Part shown: piece by piece, positions 42,785-53,252 of the stretch
How positions within the stretch are numbered: the first letter of the stretch is position 1
Layout: every line of letters begins with the position of its first letter
Source: Entoloma clypeatum
Taxonomy: Eukaryota > Basidiomycota > Agaricomycetes > Agaricales > Entolomataceae
Assembly (NCBI GenBank): GCA_963565915.1
Contig: OY751495.1
Location: 1,302,001-1,366,000, forward strand
Direction: 5' to 3'
DNA: 64,000 nucleotides
The notes under the pieces: generated by a model
Seen by the model: only the letters and a program-made list of their open reading frames with translations
Databases searched by the model: none
Told to the model about the DNA's origin: nothing
Translations under genes and position numbers: made by a program

Positions 42785-44036
42785 TATTGAGATGAAGTTT
42801 TCTTACTATTGATGGCAAAATATGAGTGGCGCATGGTACATTACAATGGAGCTGAATTGGCGCGACAGGAGCCAGAGCTCGCATCTGGGGAGTGAGAGAT
42901 CATTCCCCGGTTTCACGATGAGTGTTGCTTTCATGCAAATGATCAAGCTAATTCAGCGTGGTCAGTATATTCATAATCTACACCAAATCTACATGCGATA
43001 GTATTTTCTAATGAACACATTACAGGCTTAGATCAGAAGAGCAACCTCTTCGCAAAAAAGGTTGTGGGCGACTGATTCATGTTTCCGATTTCATAAAGCC
43101 GAGACTGGACGGCTTGTTCACATCGACAAAGGTGGAAATATCACACATGATGCATGAAAAATTATATTTCCAGGATCTGATGGCTATCCTTGGTGGGACA
43201 CAAAGCAGCTAATCGAGCAGCTCATACTCGCTGTTACAATATTTGACCTTGCACATCCCGGAAAGCAACCACTCTTCATTTTCGATCAGTCCTCTGCACA
43301 TGCATCACTTCCTCCCGATGCTTTGAAGGCAGTTACTTATGTGTTTTCACTGCAATTTCATACTAACGATCAACTAGGCATTCGAAATGAATAAGTCCAA
43401 TGGTGGCAAAGAACGAAAACAGAAGAATACCATTATTCCAGCAACAAATAGGACACCTGAATTTCGTGGCAAACCACAGAAAATGATGTGTCCTAATGGT
43501 GAACCTAAAGGCCTGCAGTGTGTTCTCGAGGAACGAGGGTTCAATGTCAACAAGCTTCGTGTGAAATGCTCACCAGTCTGTCCCATTGAAAGTCAGAATT
43601 GCTGTATGGCACGACTCCTCAGCCAACAAGATGACTTTAAGAACCAGCCATTGATGATCGAGACATTGATAAAAGCGGCAGGCCATGAATGCATGTTCTT
43701 GCCCAAATTTCATTGTGAACTTAATCCGATTGAGATGGTGAGTTGTTCGGGCTCGAAAACATGGTTACTTACACTTGACCAGTATTGGGGATGGTGTAAA
43801 TATCGGTACCGCGAGACAGACAAGAAAACTTTCAAACATGCAAAGGATGTGGCTCTGCAATACCTTAACACATGCCCAGCCATAGTAATTCGTCGCTTCA
43901 TCAATCGGTCATGGCGATTTATGAGTGCCTATTGCTTGGGATTAAAGGGGAGGGCGGCAGAGTGGCCGTGCAAAAGCAAAAGCAGCATTGGGCTGTGTTG
44001 TGGTTGGCAATGATGGCATTGGAGTCAATCTTGATG
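42785..44036 (+). pseudogene. TcA transposase (DDE, Tc1/mariner-like), C-terminal two thirds
   Basis: Coding blocks: LMAKYEWRMVHYNG, RFHDECCFHANDQANSAW (first Asp), a 65-nt intron (42961-43025), GRLIHVSDFIKP, PLFIFDQSSAHASLPPDALK (second Asp), a short intron at about 43332-43377, EMNKSNGGKERKQ, FLPKFHCELNPIEM (Glu), an intron at 43738-43782, and YWGWCKYRYRETDKKTF to RRFINRSWRFMSAY. TGA codons at 42893 and 43155 replace expected Arg, and a one-base loss near 43968 shifts the end. The N-terminal part was displaced by the G2 insertion. The adjoining TIR and TA sites suggest the superfamily. Confidence 0.8.
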
Positions 44037-44579
44037 TAGTTTGTCGGCGCCAATAACCCAAAAGGGGTACACACAATTCATTTTTTTGCCTCGAAAATTG
44101 TGGCCACCCCAAATACTCGTAGGAAAAACTTCGGAGGTCAGTTTTCGACTGCTCTCGAGGTTACTGAATCCAAATCTGAACCCATTTTTTCTCCAAAAAA
44201 TCTTGTTCAGTCGGTATCAAAATTGCTGTCTTTGACTGTCCTCAACTGTACACAATGTACTACCATCTGTTTTAAAAACAGTCAATTTCCTCTTGTGCTG
44301 GGTGAGGTTCTTCACTCACAGTATCTACAAGCATTGTTGTGGTATAGGAACTACAACACTCATCATTCGAGACAAGATAGAGCTGGGGTAACTCTTTCCC
44401 CATGTCCTCCAGCAGAATCCGCTATTCCTCTCAGATTACACACAGCATGATATTCTGCTTGGAATCTTATTCAATAAATAAATAATCTCACCATTTGGTG
44501 CCAGGTATGCACTGTTCAACATGCCCTCACCAATACTTGGCAACTTCTGAGCATTGATCAATGCTGTCACATTGTGATG

Positions 44580-44815
44580 TTGGTTGGGATGGAGGGGGGC
44601 CGTTGGGCATCAGAGGGGGCCATTGGGTGTGAACAAAGGGTGTTGGGAACAAGAGGGAGCTGTTGGGCACTGGATAGGGCTGTTAGACGTGAGTCGACAC
44701 TGTTGGGCATCAGAGGGGGCCGTTGGGCACTGGAGAGGGCTGTTGGGTGCGAAGGGAGGCCGTTGGGCCTGATAGAGGGCTGTTTGGTGCGAGTGGCGGC
44801 CATTGCCCCTCCTTT
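44580..44815 (-). repeat. GCCCAACGGCC minisatellite, minus orientation
   Basis: About ten units of roughly 21-22 bp read as GGCCGTTGGGCATCAGAGG on the plus strand. Not flanked by the rest of R1. Confidence 0.8.
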
Positions 44816-45068
44816 GTGTATCAGTTTGTTATGGGGGTGAGCTTCTTTAGTCCCACAAGTGCATAAGACCAATGCATTCTATAGCTGAGATAGGGCAGGT
44901 ACAATGTAGTGGTAGACAAGGAGAAAGCTTAGGAAGTGGCTGTGCTATGTGTAAGCAATGTCATTATACCCAGCACATCCATTACATACTCCCTTTTCAG
45001 ATTATATCACAATCTTATCCAGAGAAGAACTGAAATGGATGTCCCAAAACGGCAAGTACAAAATTTGT

Positions 45069-45150
45069 GCCACAAGAAAGACTTGAACTCTGAACTTCTA
45101 TAGTACAAAAGATTCTTTTAACAACACTTAACCAACTGAGCCACAAGACC
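45069..45150 (-). ncRNA. degenerate tRNA-like sequence
   Basis: Minus strand has box A TGGCTCAGTTGG and a box B-like AGTTCAAGTCT spaced as in a tRNA gene, but stems do not pair well. Possibly a tRNA-derived SINE head or an old relative of the TRIM-t unit. 45150-45890 otherwise shows nothing I can support. Confidence 0.35.
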
Positions 45151-45897
45151 ATTATATTTTATTGCTCACACTCTACTTACATCCCATTTTTCCACTTGCT
45201 AAATAAGCACAACCTCGTGGTTTTTGACAAAAGGCGCACATGTGCGCTCCCTCCTGCCTCAATCACAAGTAGACAGGTTATAAATATAATCTATAAATAT
45301 ATTCTAAACTTTTCACCACCTGTGCCCCTCATTGCGGAGTCAGCAATGGGTGGATGCGTCAGTTCGACTTTGGATGATGCACGACACGTGCGCATCAAAC
45401 ATGTCAAATACATGTAAACAAACCTGAAAAAACATCACACATCTGCTTATTATGTCTACACAGGAACAAGTAAGGGCTTCTACTATATTGATTAGGTAGG
45501 GGGACCTTCTATATCATCAAGTATGTACTTATTTCATCAAATTAGGCCACAGATTGTAAGTTATAGAGGTGCGATGCTGATGACCAAATAATAGTAAACA
45601 ATATGCAAAATGCATCGTGTGGGCGCGCGCGGCCCCTTCCTCATGGACTAATAATAGTTTGCAGTGATAGAATTATATATTGGATATATATTCACCTTCT
45701 GAAACACCTTGAATAATTTTTAGAAGTCAAAGTAAGATAGAAATAATGAAATGTGCAGATTTCAGAAAAAGTGTTATATCTCCCTAATGAATGAACCAAA
45801 TTTGAAAAATGAAGGTGCTGGAAGTTCCCCTGAATGTAGGGAATCCAAAGCTGAAATAAAAATTTTTGACAAATTTTCAACTTATTTTACTCATATT

Positions 45898-47023
45898 CAC
45901 CTTATTCAGACTTTGAAATTCATTTGAATACTCTGAGGAGGTTCAGATACAATGTTTCCATAGTATATATACAGTACATGTAGAATAAAGTGCTTGTGGA
46001 AAGGAGGAAGTAAGAAAATGATGTTTTTTGTGTTTGAAGAAAGCCATGATGCACTATTCATCACGATTTACAGGGTGTTTTGATACATCATTTTGAAGTA
46101 CAGACTTTCTACCATGCTTGGCTCATGTATCTAACTGTAAATATACGTATTATGAGTTTCTACATATCTCTACATAAGGTAAGGACTATTTTTGGGACTC
46201 ATGGTGCCACAGTTTGGGCATTGAGGCCACGAGTTTCAAGGACACATCGCTCGGCATTGACCTTAATGGTTGATGGAATCAAAGAATATACAAGTGCCAA
46301 GCATGTGCGGCAATTGCCAAAAGTCGAACCATATATTCGACGGCCAGCAAAACATTCCCACACTTTTTGTTTATCCCCACCTCCACTACACCTGGCCACA
46401 ACTGCCGCTCAACTGCCACCACTCGTGCCCAACGGCCCCTACTCCCGCCCAATGGCCCCCTTGCGTCCTCAACGGCTGCTCCCCGCTGCCCAACAGCTGC
46501 TACTCCCGCCCAATGACTTCTTGTGTGCCCAACAGCCCCCTCTAGCGCCCAACGGCCTCCACTTGCCGCCCAATGGCTGCCACTCCTGCCCAATGACCCC
46601 TCGCGTGCCCAACGGCCTCTACTTCCACCCAATGCCGTCAAGTCGTGCCCCACGGCCCCCTCACATGCCCAACGGCCGCCACTCGTGTTGACTCATGTGC
46701 AACAGCGTCCAATCGCGCCCAAGAGCATGTACGGCCAGGCTGAGCCCACGGAGGAGCGATTGAGGGAGTACGACGTGCGCGTGCAGCATCTGGCTGTGCG
46801 CACACGTCCTTATTGTTATGTACCTCGTAATATATTGCTTTAAACCGGTCTGAACTGGCTTGGTCTCAACTCTAAGAGGTAATGTGGACCGATGCATCGG
46901 TCTCGCATTGGTCCGGTTCGGTTTTCTGATAATCTTGTGAACCGAAAATTCGGTCTTGGTCTTGGTCTTGGTCTCTCTATTTTGAGGGTCAAAAACCAGA
47001 CCAAATCGGACCTTTAAACACTA
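45898..47023 (+). repeat. repeat R1, copy b
   Basis: Same order of blocks as R1a, ending AAACACTA at 47023 exactly where G3 sequence starts. Contains a ZIG of GGTCTTGGTCTTGGTC and an ACCGGTC/GACCGGT-type block. Confidence 0.7.
46395..46700 (+). repeat. GCCCAACGGCC minisatellite in R1b
   Basis: About 14 imperfect 20-22-bp units (GCCCAACGGCC/GCCCAATGGCC). Confidence 0.85.
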
Positions 47024-47620
47024 CCGACATCGTGATCGTGATCTTCTGACTAGTATTCGGACACTTGATGGTCAGGAGTTGTCCTCCATCTCTATAATTT
47101 TGATAATTACTACAGGTTACTGTGTCGAAAGGTCGCCCCAAAAGCACTCTATAGGCTGGCTCATTTATAATATGGACCTGCAGATAGACTACAATGTGAT
47201 CAAAACAGAATGGCACATTTTGCGATAGTCCCAGCGACTTTTTGATTTGCTTGTTGGCACTTTGCATATGAATGCATATGTCTGGATCCCACGAAAGCCT
47301 CATCGCTACAGCTGCAGCCTTCGACATCAAGATGATCTGGGAGCCTCCATCAGGAATACACTGTTCTTCCATCATTCCATTCACCACGGAACTTACTGTC
47401 CAGAGACTCTGTGATTCCTGTGTGACATATACTGGTTTAGGTGCTGTCCCAGGTGGCAAACTCATCATCATCGCTGTCTACTTCCTCAACTTCTTCAATA
47501 TCTTTTTCTATTTCGTTTTCTGTTTCACTATCTGGGTCTCGGTTTTCAGTCTGTTTCTCCGGCAATTTGGCATGATTCTTTTCAACCCTAGACCTTGCTG
47601 GAATCTGCTTCGCCTTCCTC
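47024..47620 (-). pseudogene. G3 protease region
   Basis: QCIPDGGSQIILMSKAAAVA resembles the retropepsin active site usually written LDPGSQI in this group, here with PDGG. HIINEPAYRVLLGRPFDTVT follows and the sequence stops at the R1 junction. An acidic linker (IEKDIEEVEEVDSDDDEF) lies just upstream. Confidence 0.7.
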
Positions 47621-47627
47621 GAACGTT

Positions 47628-48608
47628 CTAAAAACCCGATTCCTTCTTAGCGTTTCCCGACTGGGTGACTATGAATTGACTGATGTCCTGCATCGCTTTA
47701 GTCATTGCAAGGAATGCTTCCTGCATATCAGGCTTTCCCGAAGTACCCTCAGGCTCATTGATGGGTAACTGTTGCTGGACTGGCATCATTCCCGGCATCG
47801 CGACTTGATTCTGCAGCGCCGCGTTCTGGGGAACTGGGTTTGATATTCCAGACATAAAAGAATTCTGGACTGGGGTATAGTGCATGGGAACCGCCGGAGC
47901 AGTACCGTACGGTTGCGTATACATATTGAAATTATTAAATGGCCACTGGACAGGGTTTAACGGTGGGATTGCCGTACCGGCCAGTTGTTGTGCTATGAGA
48001 TTGTTCAATGCCACGATCTGTTGGTCGCACTTGGCCATCCCTTCTTGCATCAAGCGCAGATTCTCGTCTTGCTGATCACGAGGCTTATTCGTAAACAGAG
48101 AGTAGTGTGAATTGTCCTGTATTTGTGCAAGGTTAAGTACTCCAGGAGCTTGCTTGTCTTTGAAATATCCTTGATACATTTGCTTATTGGCCGACAATTG
48201 CTCTACTCAAGCCTTCTGACTAATATTACTAGGCTCATGAGGAATGTAGCCTCCATCTGGCAAACAGATCCCTTGTGGGGTGGCTTTGATTTTTCCTTGT
48301 GCTAGATGCGTCTGAAGTTTGGTACACTCTTGAAGGAAATGGTGTGGCTTGTAGCAATAGTGACAACATCCCGGAGGCGCCCCACCACTGGGTGCCGCTC
48401 GTGGTTCCTGTTTGTACTGTTGCTGAGGGCCTGCCTGCATCGCTTGAAGCGTTTTCATAATTCCTTGCGTAGATTTCTCGAAGCCTTCAACCCTATCAGT
48501 CAACAATGCCTGACTCTGCGCCACAGACTCAAGCATTTGTTCAATCTTTACCACCGATGACAGATTGGACATAGGAATTGCGACATTGGAGGGAGCGGCT
48601 CGCGACAT
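47628..48608 (-). pseudogene. G3 Gag C-terminal region with CCHC knuckle
   Basis: 48207-48608 carries the knuckle CHYCYKPHHFLQEC after a coiled-coil-like segment (KIEQMLESVAQSQALLTDRV). 47628-48197 is a Gln/Pro/Met-rich linker. The two are separated by a stop near 48200. Confidence 0.75.
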
Positions 48609-48611
48609 ATA

Positions 48612-48858
48612 TGTTGGATTAGTAATATGCCACAGAACTCATATTGGGATGCATGCCATATTTGCAAGTTGCCTGAATTGGTTAGCTCAGGTTGAGCATT
48701 TGTCAGGTTGATACTGCAGTGGTTGTACTATTGTTGAGTGAGATGGAGTACTATCCAAGTTGAATCCCACAAGACCTGGTGGCTCAGTTGGTTAGAGCAC
48801 TTGGTATATATCCAGGAGGTCCTGGGTTCAAACCCCAGTCTGGTCACATCTTTTAACA
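48612..48858 (+). repeat. TRIM-t copy 3 (complete, 247 bp)
   Basis: TGTTGGATTA ... CTTTTAACA flanked by ATATA on both sides (48607-48611 and 48859-48863). It interrupts G3 gag between TASNNYI and MSRAAPSN on the minus strand. Confidence 0.95.
48773..48846 (+). tRNA. tRNA-like unit in TRIM-t copy 3
   Basis: 74 nt, same features as copy 2: box A TGGCTCAGTTGG, TATATAT anticodon loop, perfect CTGGG/CCCAG T-stem and TTTT at 48851-48854. Copies 2 and 3 are nearly identical over this unit. Confidence 0.6.
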
Positions 48859-48863
48859 ATATA

Positions 48864-49533
48864 ATTATTGGAAGCGGTGAAACCGTTATGGTGCCTCGCC
48901 ATTTTCTCAACAATTTCTATCACATCACTCAAGTCTACGAGATTATCCTGATGTCTCACCACAGGTGCTGCGGCATTATTTGCTGTGGCCGCAGTGTCCA
49001 TCATGGACAATCTCAACTTGACCGCTTCTGCAAAGTTGCCGTTTAAACAACTCAAGAACCTCTCCACGAGCTCACAATGGGAGATACAACCATTCACACC
49101 AGTCAGTTTCTTAGCTTCAGCTTTGAAACTATGTTTTAGGGACATAATTTCATCTAGATTGCCTAGTCCAAGATGACTGTGCTCCTCGCAGATACTCAAT
49201 AATCTGGCCAAGGTACCATCGTGTCTGCTCGCTACCACTGGGTAGTTGTTTATTAACTCTTTCTTATACTCCTCCCATGTTCCTGTAGCATAAGAATCGA
49301 GGGTTGTCCATTCTTCTTCAGAGACACTATCTGCATAGCCTCCGATTTTTTCTTTTCCACAATATCAGTTATACCTGCATGGTCAAAGCAGATTTCGACT
49401 TCATTGATAAATCTTAAAAGCTCAGAGGCCTTTTCTTTATCAAATCTCGGCGCTTCTCTTTCACTTCAATGCGGCATTCTCGAACCATTCCTTGGTGCAG
49501 TTGCTGCAACATTCTGTGTATTTGTAGCCATTG
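48864..49533 (-). pseudogene. G3 Gag N-terminal region
   Basis: Starts MATNTQNVAATAPRNGSRMP at 49533; a TGA at 49466-49468 follows (possible former CGA). Then EREAPRFDKEKASELLRFIN, LDSYATGTWEEYKKELINNY and CELVERFLSCLNGNFAEAV, a retrotransposon Gag core, up to the TRIM-t insertion. Confidence 0.7.
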
Positions 49534-49984
49534 TATATGTCGACAATTGACAGTTAAGATTTTGATTTTGAGTTTCTATTGGTTGCACAATGGATACTCA
49601 ATGCTCTTGCAATGCTAGTAGCCTTTCTGATTTAAGGTTCTCTAGTGTTCTCTTTCAAGTATGCTTTATGGGCTCTTCGAGAGGTTCTACTAGTTCTGCT
49701 CCTGCTTTCGATAGACTACGGGTCACTCGCTCACGAGCCATTTCAATAGATTGCGAATTTGTTGCTTTTGAAGATGTTGTCTTCGGGTTATGACCACTCG
49801 CGAGACCTCTTTTATGAACTGGAGGCTTCCATGAGTTTGCCTTAATGTGTTTGCTGCTAGATCCAACAGTGGGTTTGCTTGTAGAGGACAGGGTTATCTC
49901 TCAAGCGAGAACTATAACTAAATTCCTTGAGAGGAACTGTATTGAGCCGATACAGAGTAAATTTGTTATTTTAGAACCACCCCT

Positions 49985-49998
49985 CATGGTGGGCTCCA
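49985..49998 (-). promoter_or_regulatory. G3 putative tRNA primer-binding site
   Basis: TGGAGCCCACCATG on the minus strand, two bases after the putative LTR end. It begins TGG as expected for complementarity to a tRNA CCA end, unlike G1/G2, which are self-primed. Confidence 0.5.
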
Positions 49999-50000
49999 GA

Positions 50001-51024
50001 TGAAACGAATGAAGTGAGTCTGGGGATGAGTGCAAGTGATATCTCTATCACAAACACAAACACCAAACACAACAACAAAGACCAAACAAGTCTCGCGATG
50101 CGTACTTCTCAATCGATATAGTTTGGGGTGATGAGTGGGATCACTCAGGATGCGACTCTTTCAAACAACAATTGAATAACTTGTTTAGCGATGGCTCAAT
50201 AAGTCTTGAACAAGACTTAAAGATAGTTCTCAATAGATAATGAACCGAGGTTTGTGATTTCTGAACCAACAAGACTTCACAAGCACAATCTCAACCAAAT
50301 ACAAACACAACAATGACCAATATGACCGATAGATAACACAATTTGATGATTGACAAGTTCTCCAACACACAAAACACAATTGCAACTGACTTCCGATGCA
50401 AACCAAACAATCTTGAGGCTTCAATGATACTCGCAAACAATGACAGATGCACAAGACAAATGCTATCAATTCTGGGGCACAATCTAACCTAACCTAGCTA
50501 CCACGAAACTACGAGATTTTATACATGAGCAGCAATAAATATAGAACAGGTCACATGTGGTATCAATAAATGGTATCCAGTCAAGTGACCTTCGCTAAAG
50601 TCATTTCGATGCGCCCATGTGGTACACAACGCCACAGGTATGCCCTTTTTCCATATCCAAACCACTGCCACACTGGAGAGACCACTATTTCAATATCTTG
50701 GTTTTGCGATGTACCCAGGACAATGCCGACTAGTTACCGTGAGGTATCAGCTGCATCAATTAAGGGTCGCCTCGGTAAGCCACCCATCAGATTCAATCTC
50801 TATCAATGGTCGCCATAAGGTCACGTTGAATACGACGTATCAAACCCAATCTCAGTCTGTATCATCCAATGTCATTTCGATATTCCTGATATGGACAATT
50901 TGGATGTGAAGCGAGGCACACGTTGACCAAACCTCTCGTGAGAATGTCTCTGGTCAAGCCCCAACATATGGTAGACAGTGCTAGTATTATCAATAACTCC
51001 AATATAACCCATCTCCTTGTTTCA
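50001..51024 (-). repeat. G3 putative 5' LTR
   Basis: About 1 kb with inverted ends TGAAACGAATG and CTTGTTTCA, adjoining the primer site. The partner LTR is missing, so the limits are unproven. 49540-49984 would be the leader. Confidence 0.4.
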
Positions 51025-51105
51025 CGCTTCATCGTGAGAGGTGCTCAATAGTCTTTTCTATCTCGCGAGATGATCCCATAGCTCTCGAGTATCATAGCTA
51101 AGCCC

Positions 51106-51443
51106 ATAGTGGTGATCAGCGCTATGTCCTACATTGCCAGGGTTGCTGGTCTCTCTCTAACGTCGCCACTAAGTCCTCAGAATTGGAGCTCATCTAGGAC
51201 TGTGTGAAAGGGTGCAAAATGCGCAGATTTTAGGCCGAGACACATCACGGCCTTATCATCATAGTGGTGACCAGCGCTATGTCCTACATTGCCAGGGTCA
51301 CTAACTATAAAGTCTCTCTCTAATGTTGCCACTAAGTCCTCAGAATCGGAGCTCATCTAGGACTCTCTATATCCCTTAGAGATAGTGTGAAAGGGTGCAA
51401 AATGCGCAGATTTTAGGCCTAGACGTGTCGCGGCCTTATCAGC
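51106..51443 (+). repeat. tandem duplication, two units of 155 and about 183 bp
   Basis: Both units start ATAGTGGTGA and contain GCGCTATGTCCTACATTGCC and GTGCAAAATGCGCAGATTTT. The second has an extra piece (CTCTCTATATCCCTTAGAG). 51444-51920 holds nothing I can support. Confidence 0.85.
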
Positions 51444-52239
51444 GGGACATCGCAAAGGGCGATATATATGCAAAACCTGAGGGAGGAGGCTAGGGGGCAC
51501 GCAGATGTGGTGCTCAGTTTAGATTCATGTTTTACCTAGTTGAAATATGATATTTTGTCTATCCTGCCCCATACAGTACCTTCAAGTTTGAAATACATAG
51601 CAAGATTGTAGTACACTTAATAAAGTTATGCTCATTACAGTACTCTTAACCACAGCTTAAGGTTTTCCATCATTCTTGTCTGGGCTTATAGATCTTAGGT
51701 GTGCTTAAACAAAAATTTTCTAAGCTGTTTAAGTAGTCAAGAGCTAAGTGTGTCCAAGTGTGTCCAAGTACAGCTAAGTGTAAATAAGCATTTTTGACCT
51801 TTTGCTGATGCACAAATGCCATAGCTCATCCATCCATTATGCATTTATAGATATGTACAATTATGAGGGTGCAATACTATTTTCTCATTCTCTGAGTCAT
51901 ATTTATCTGTGAGAAATCTAGAAAAAATCTAGTGTTGCCGCAACTTGGCTCACTGCACTGTGACTCACAAAGTCACAGCTTGGCAGATATTCAACTCAGC
52001 TTGGCGACTAAACCAATTCATTCAGCTCCATTCAGCTCAGCACCTGGAGCAAGCTGGTTCCGAGTCATGGAACCAATCAATCAATTCGACAATGCATGTC
52101 AATGTCATTATATAATAGTATATGTATGATTTTATCAGGGATCCAATCTCCACCTACATGGATGACAGGAGGTGAGTGGGGCACAGCACATGTCTTGCCG
52201 ATCTCGCATGTGCCGCGGGGGTTGCCCCATTGTTCCCAT

Positions 52240-53130
52240 ATCTTGTCATGTGTTGTGCATGGCCAGCCATTCTCACGTACCCCACCATGCTGTTGCATTT
52301 CATCAGTGGTTTGCCATGAGGTTAATGGCTCACTGCTTACCTGTGTCATTGGTCATCCCGCCCCTGCCCCCCATGCTCAGCATGTGTCCAGTGTCATTTC
52401 TCATGCGGGCTGCACCGTCTGGTGTATCCCACCATTGCTTGCATGCCTGGCCATTCCTGTGTGCCACCCACCATTGCTAGCATGTCTTGTCATGTTTGTC
52501 ACCATTGCTGGTGCATTCTGGTGTTGATGGTGTGTGTCTTGCTGTTGTCATGTGTCCTCCTTCAGTTCTCGCATGCCCGCTGCCATTCTCATCTGTTTCG
52601 TCAATTGTATGACATGATGCAAGAGGAGGGGTGCTTACCTATGTGGGGCCCCATGGCCCTCTTGTGAGCAGAGGTGTCAATGGACAAGGGGGAGGGAGAA
52701 CAGGTGCCATTTCTTGAGCACCTCTCATGTCATGTTATGTGATTGAAGAAACACATGAGGATGGCGGCAGGTATGCGAGAACTGAAGGAGGATATGTGAC
52801 AATGGCAAGACACACACCATCAGACACCAGAACGCACCAGCAATGGCAAAAAACATGACAAGACACACTAGCAATGGTGGGTGGCATGCAGGAATGGCCA
52901 GGCATGTGAGCAACAGCATAATGCACACAAGAGATGGCAGATATGCCAGACAGCGCAGCCCAAACAAAAAACGACACCAGACATGTGCCAAGCACGGGGG
53001 GCAGGGGCAGGATGACTGATGACACAGGTAAGCAGTGTGCCATTCACCTCAGCAGCAAACTGCTGATGAAACACGACAGCATGGGGAGCACATGAGAATG
53101 GCTCGGTGCTGCCAAAGCATGGCATGCAAG
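52240..53130. repeat. long imperfect inverted repeat (foldback arms)
   Basis: The arm around GCTTACCTGTGTCAT (about 52335) is matched by ATGACACAGGTAAGC at about 53010; CCACCATGCTGTTGCATTTC matches around 53070; GCATGCCTGGCCATTCCTG (about 52440) matches around 52890. Spacer about 90 bp. Open frames across it are a by-product of its composition. Confidence 0.8.
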
Positions 53131-53252
53131 AACTTGGGGATGGGCATGGTCATACACACAAAAACAGCGGCAAATGGGAGCTGCGGAAAGGATAGGACAT
53201 GCATGAGCAACAGGATGGGACCAATGGCAAGTGTGGGAGGCATGCAAGAAGG

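Larger units (their letters stand above)
31837..44248 (+). mobile_element. Tc1/mariner-like element TcA, expanded by nested insertions
   Basis: TIRs CAGTTGAGGACAGTCAAAGA at 31837 and its reverse complement ending at 44248 match at about 25 of 26 positions and are each flanked by TA (31835-31836 and 44249-44250), as in Tc1/mariner. The transposase relic lies just inside the right TIR. Everything from the Copia LTR (32251) to the G2 LTR (42775) is nested inside. 31863-32250 is the remaining left part of the element, with no clear coding sequence. Confidence 0.75.
47024..51024 (-). mobile_element. Gypsy-like element G3, 3'-truncated
   Basis: Minus-strand element of a lineage different from G1/G2. 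From 51024 downward: putative 5' LTR, primer-binding site, gag with CCHC, then protease, cut at 47024 by R1b. RT, RNase H, integrase and the 3' LTR are absent. TRIM-t copy 3 interrupts gag. Confidence 0.75.

Noticed and set aside
46080..46691. A 203-codon frame over R1b
   Set aside because: Most of it is minisatellite lacking stops; R1a is not open in the same frame, so no conserved protein is indicated.
47000..47023. hAT terminus for R1 (TAGTGTTT...)
   Set aside because: No opposing terminus or 8-bp TSD could be found for either copy, so I report R1 only as a repeat.
52096..53125. Cys/His-rich open frames on both strands
   Set aside because: They are mirror images produced by the inverted repeat and its TGC/CAT-rich composition, not a zinc-finger protein.
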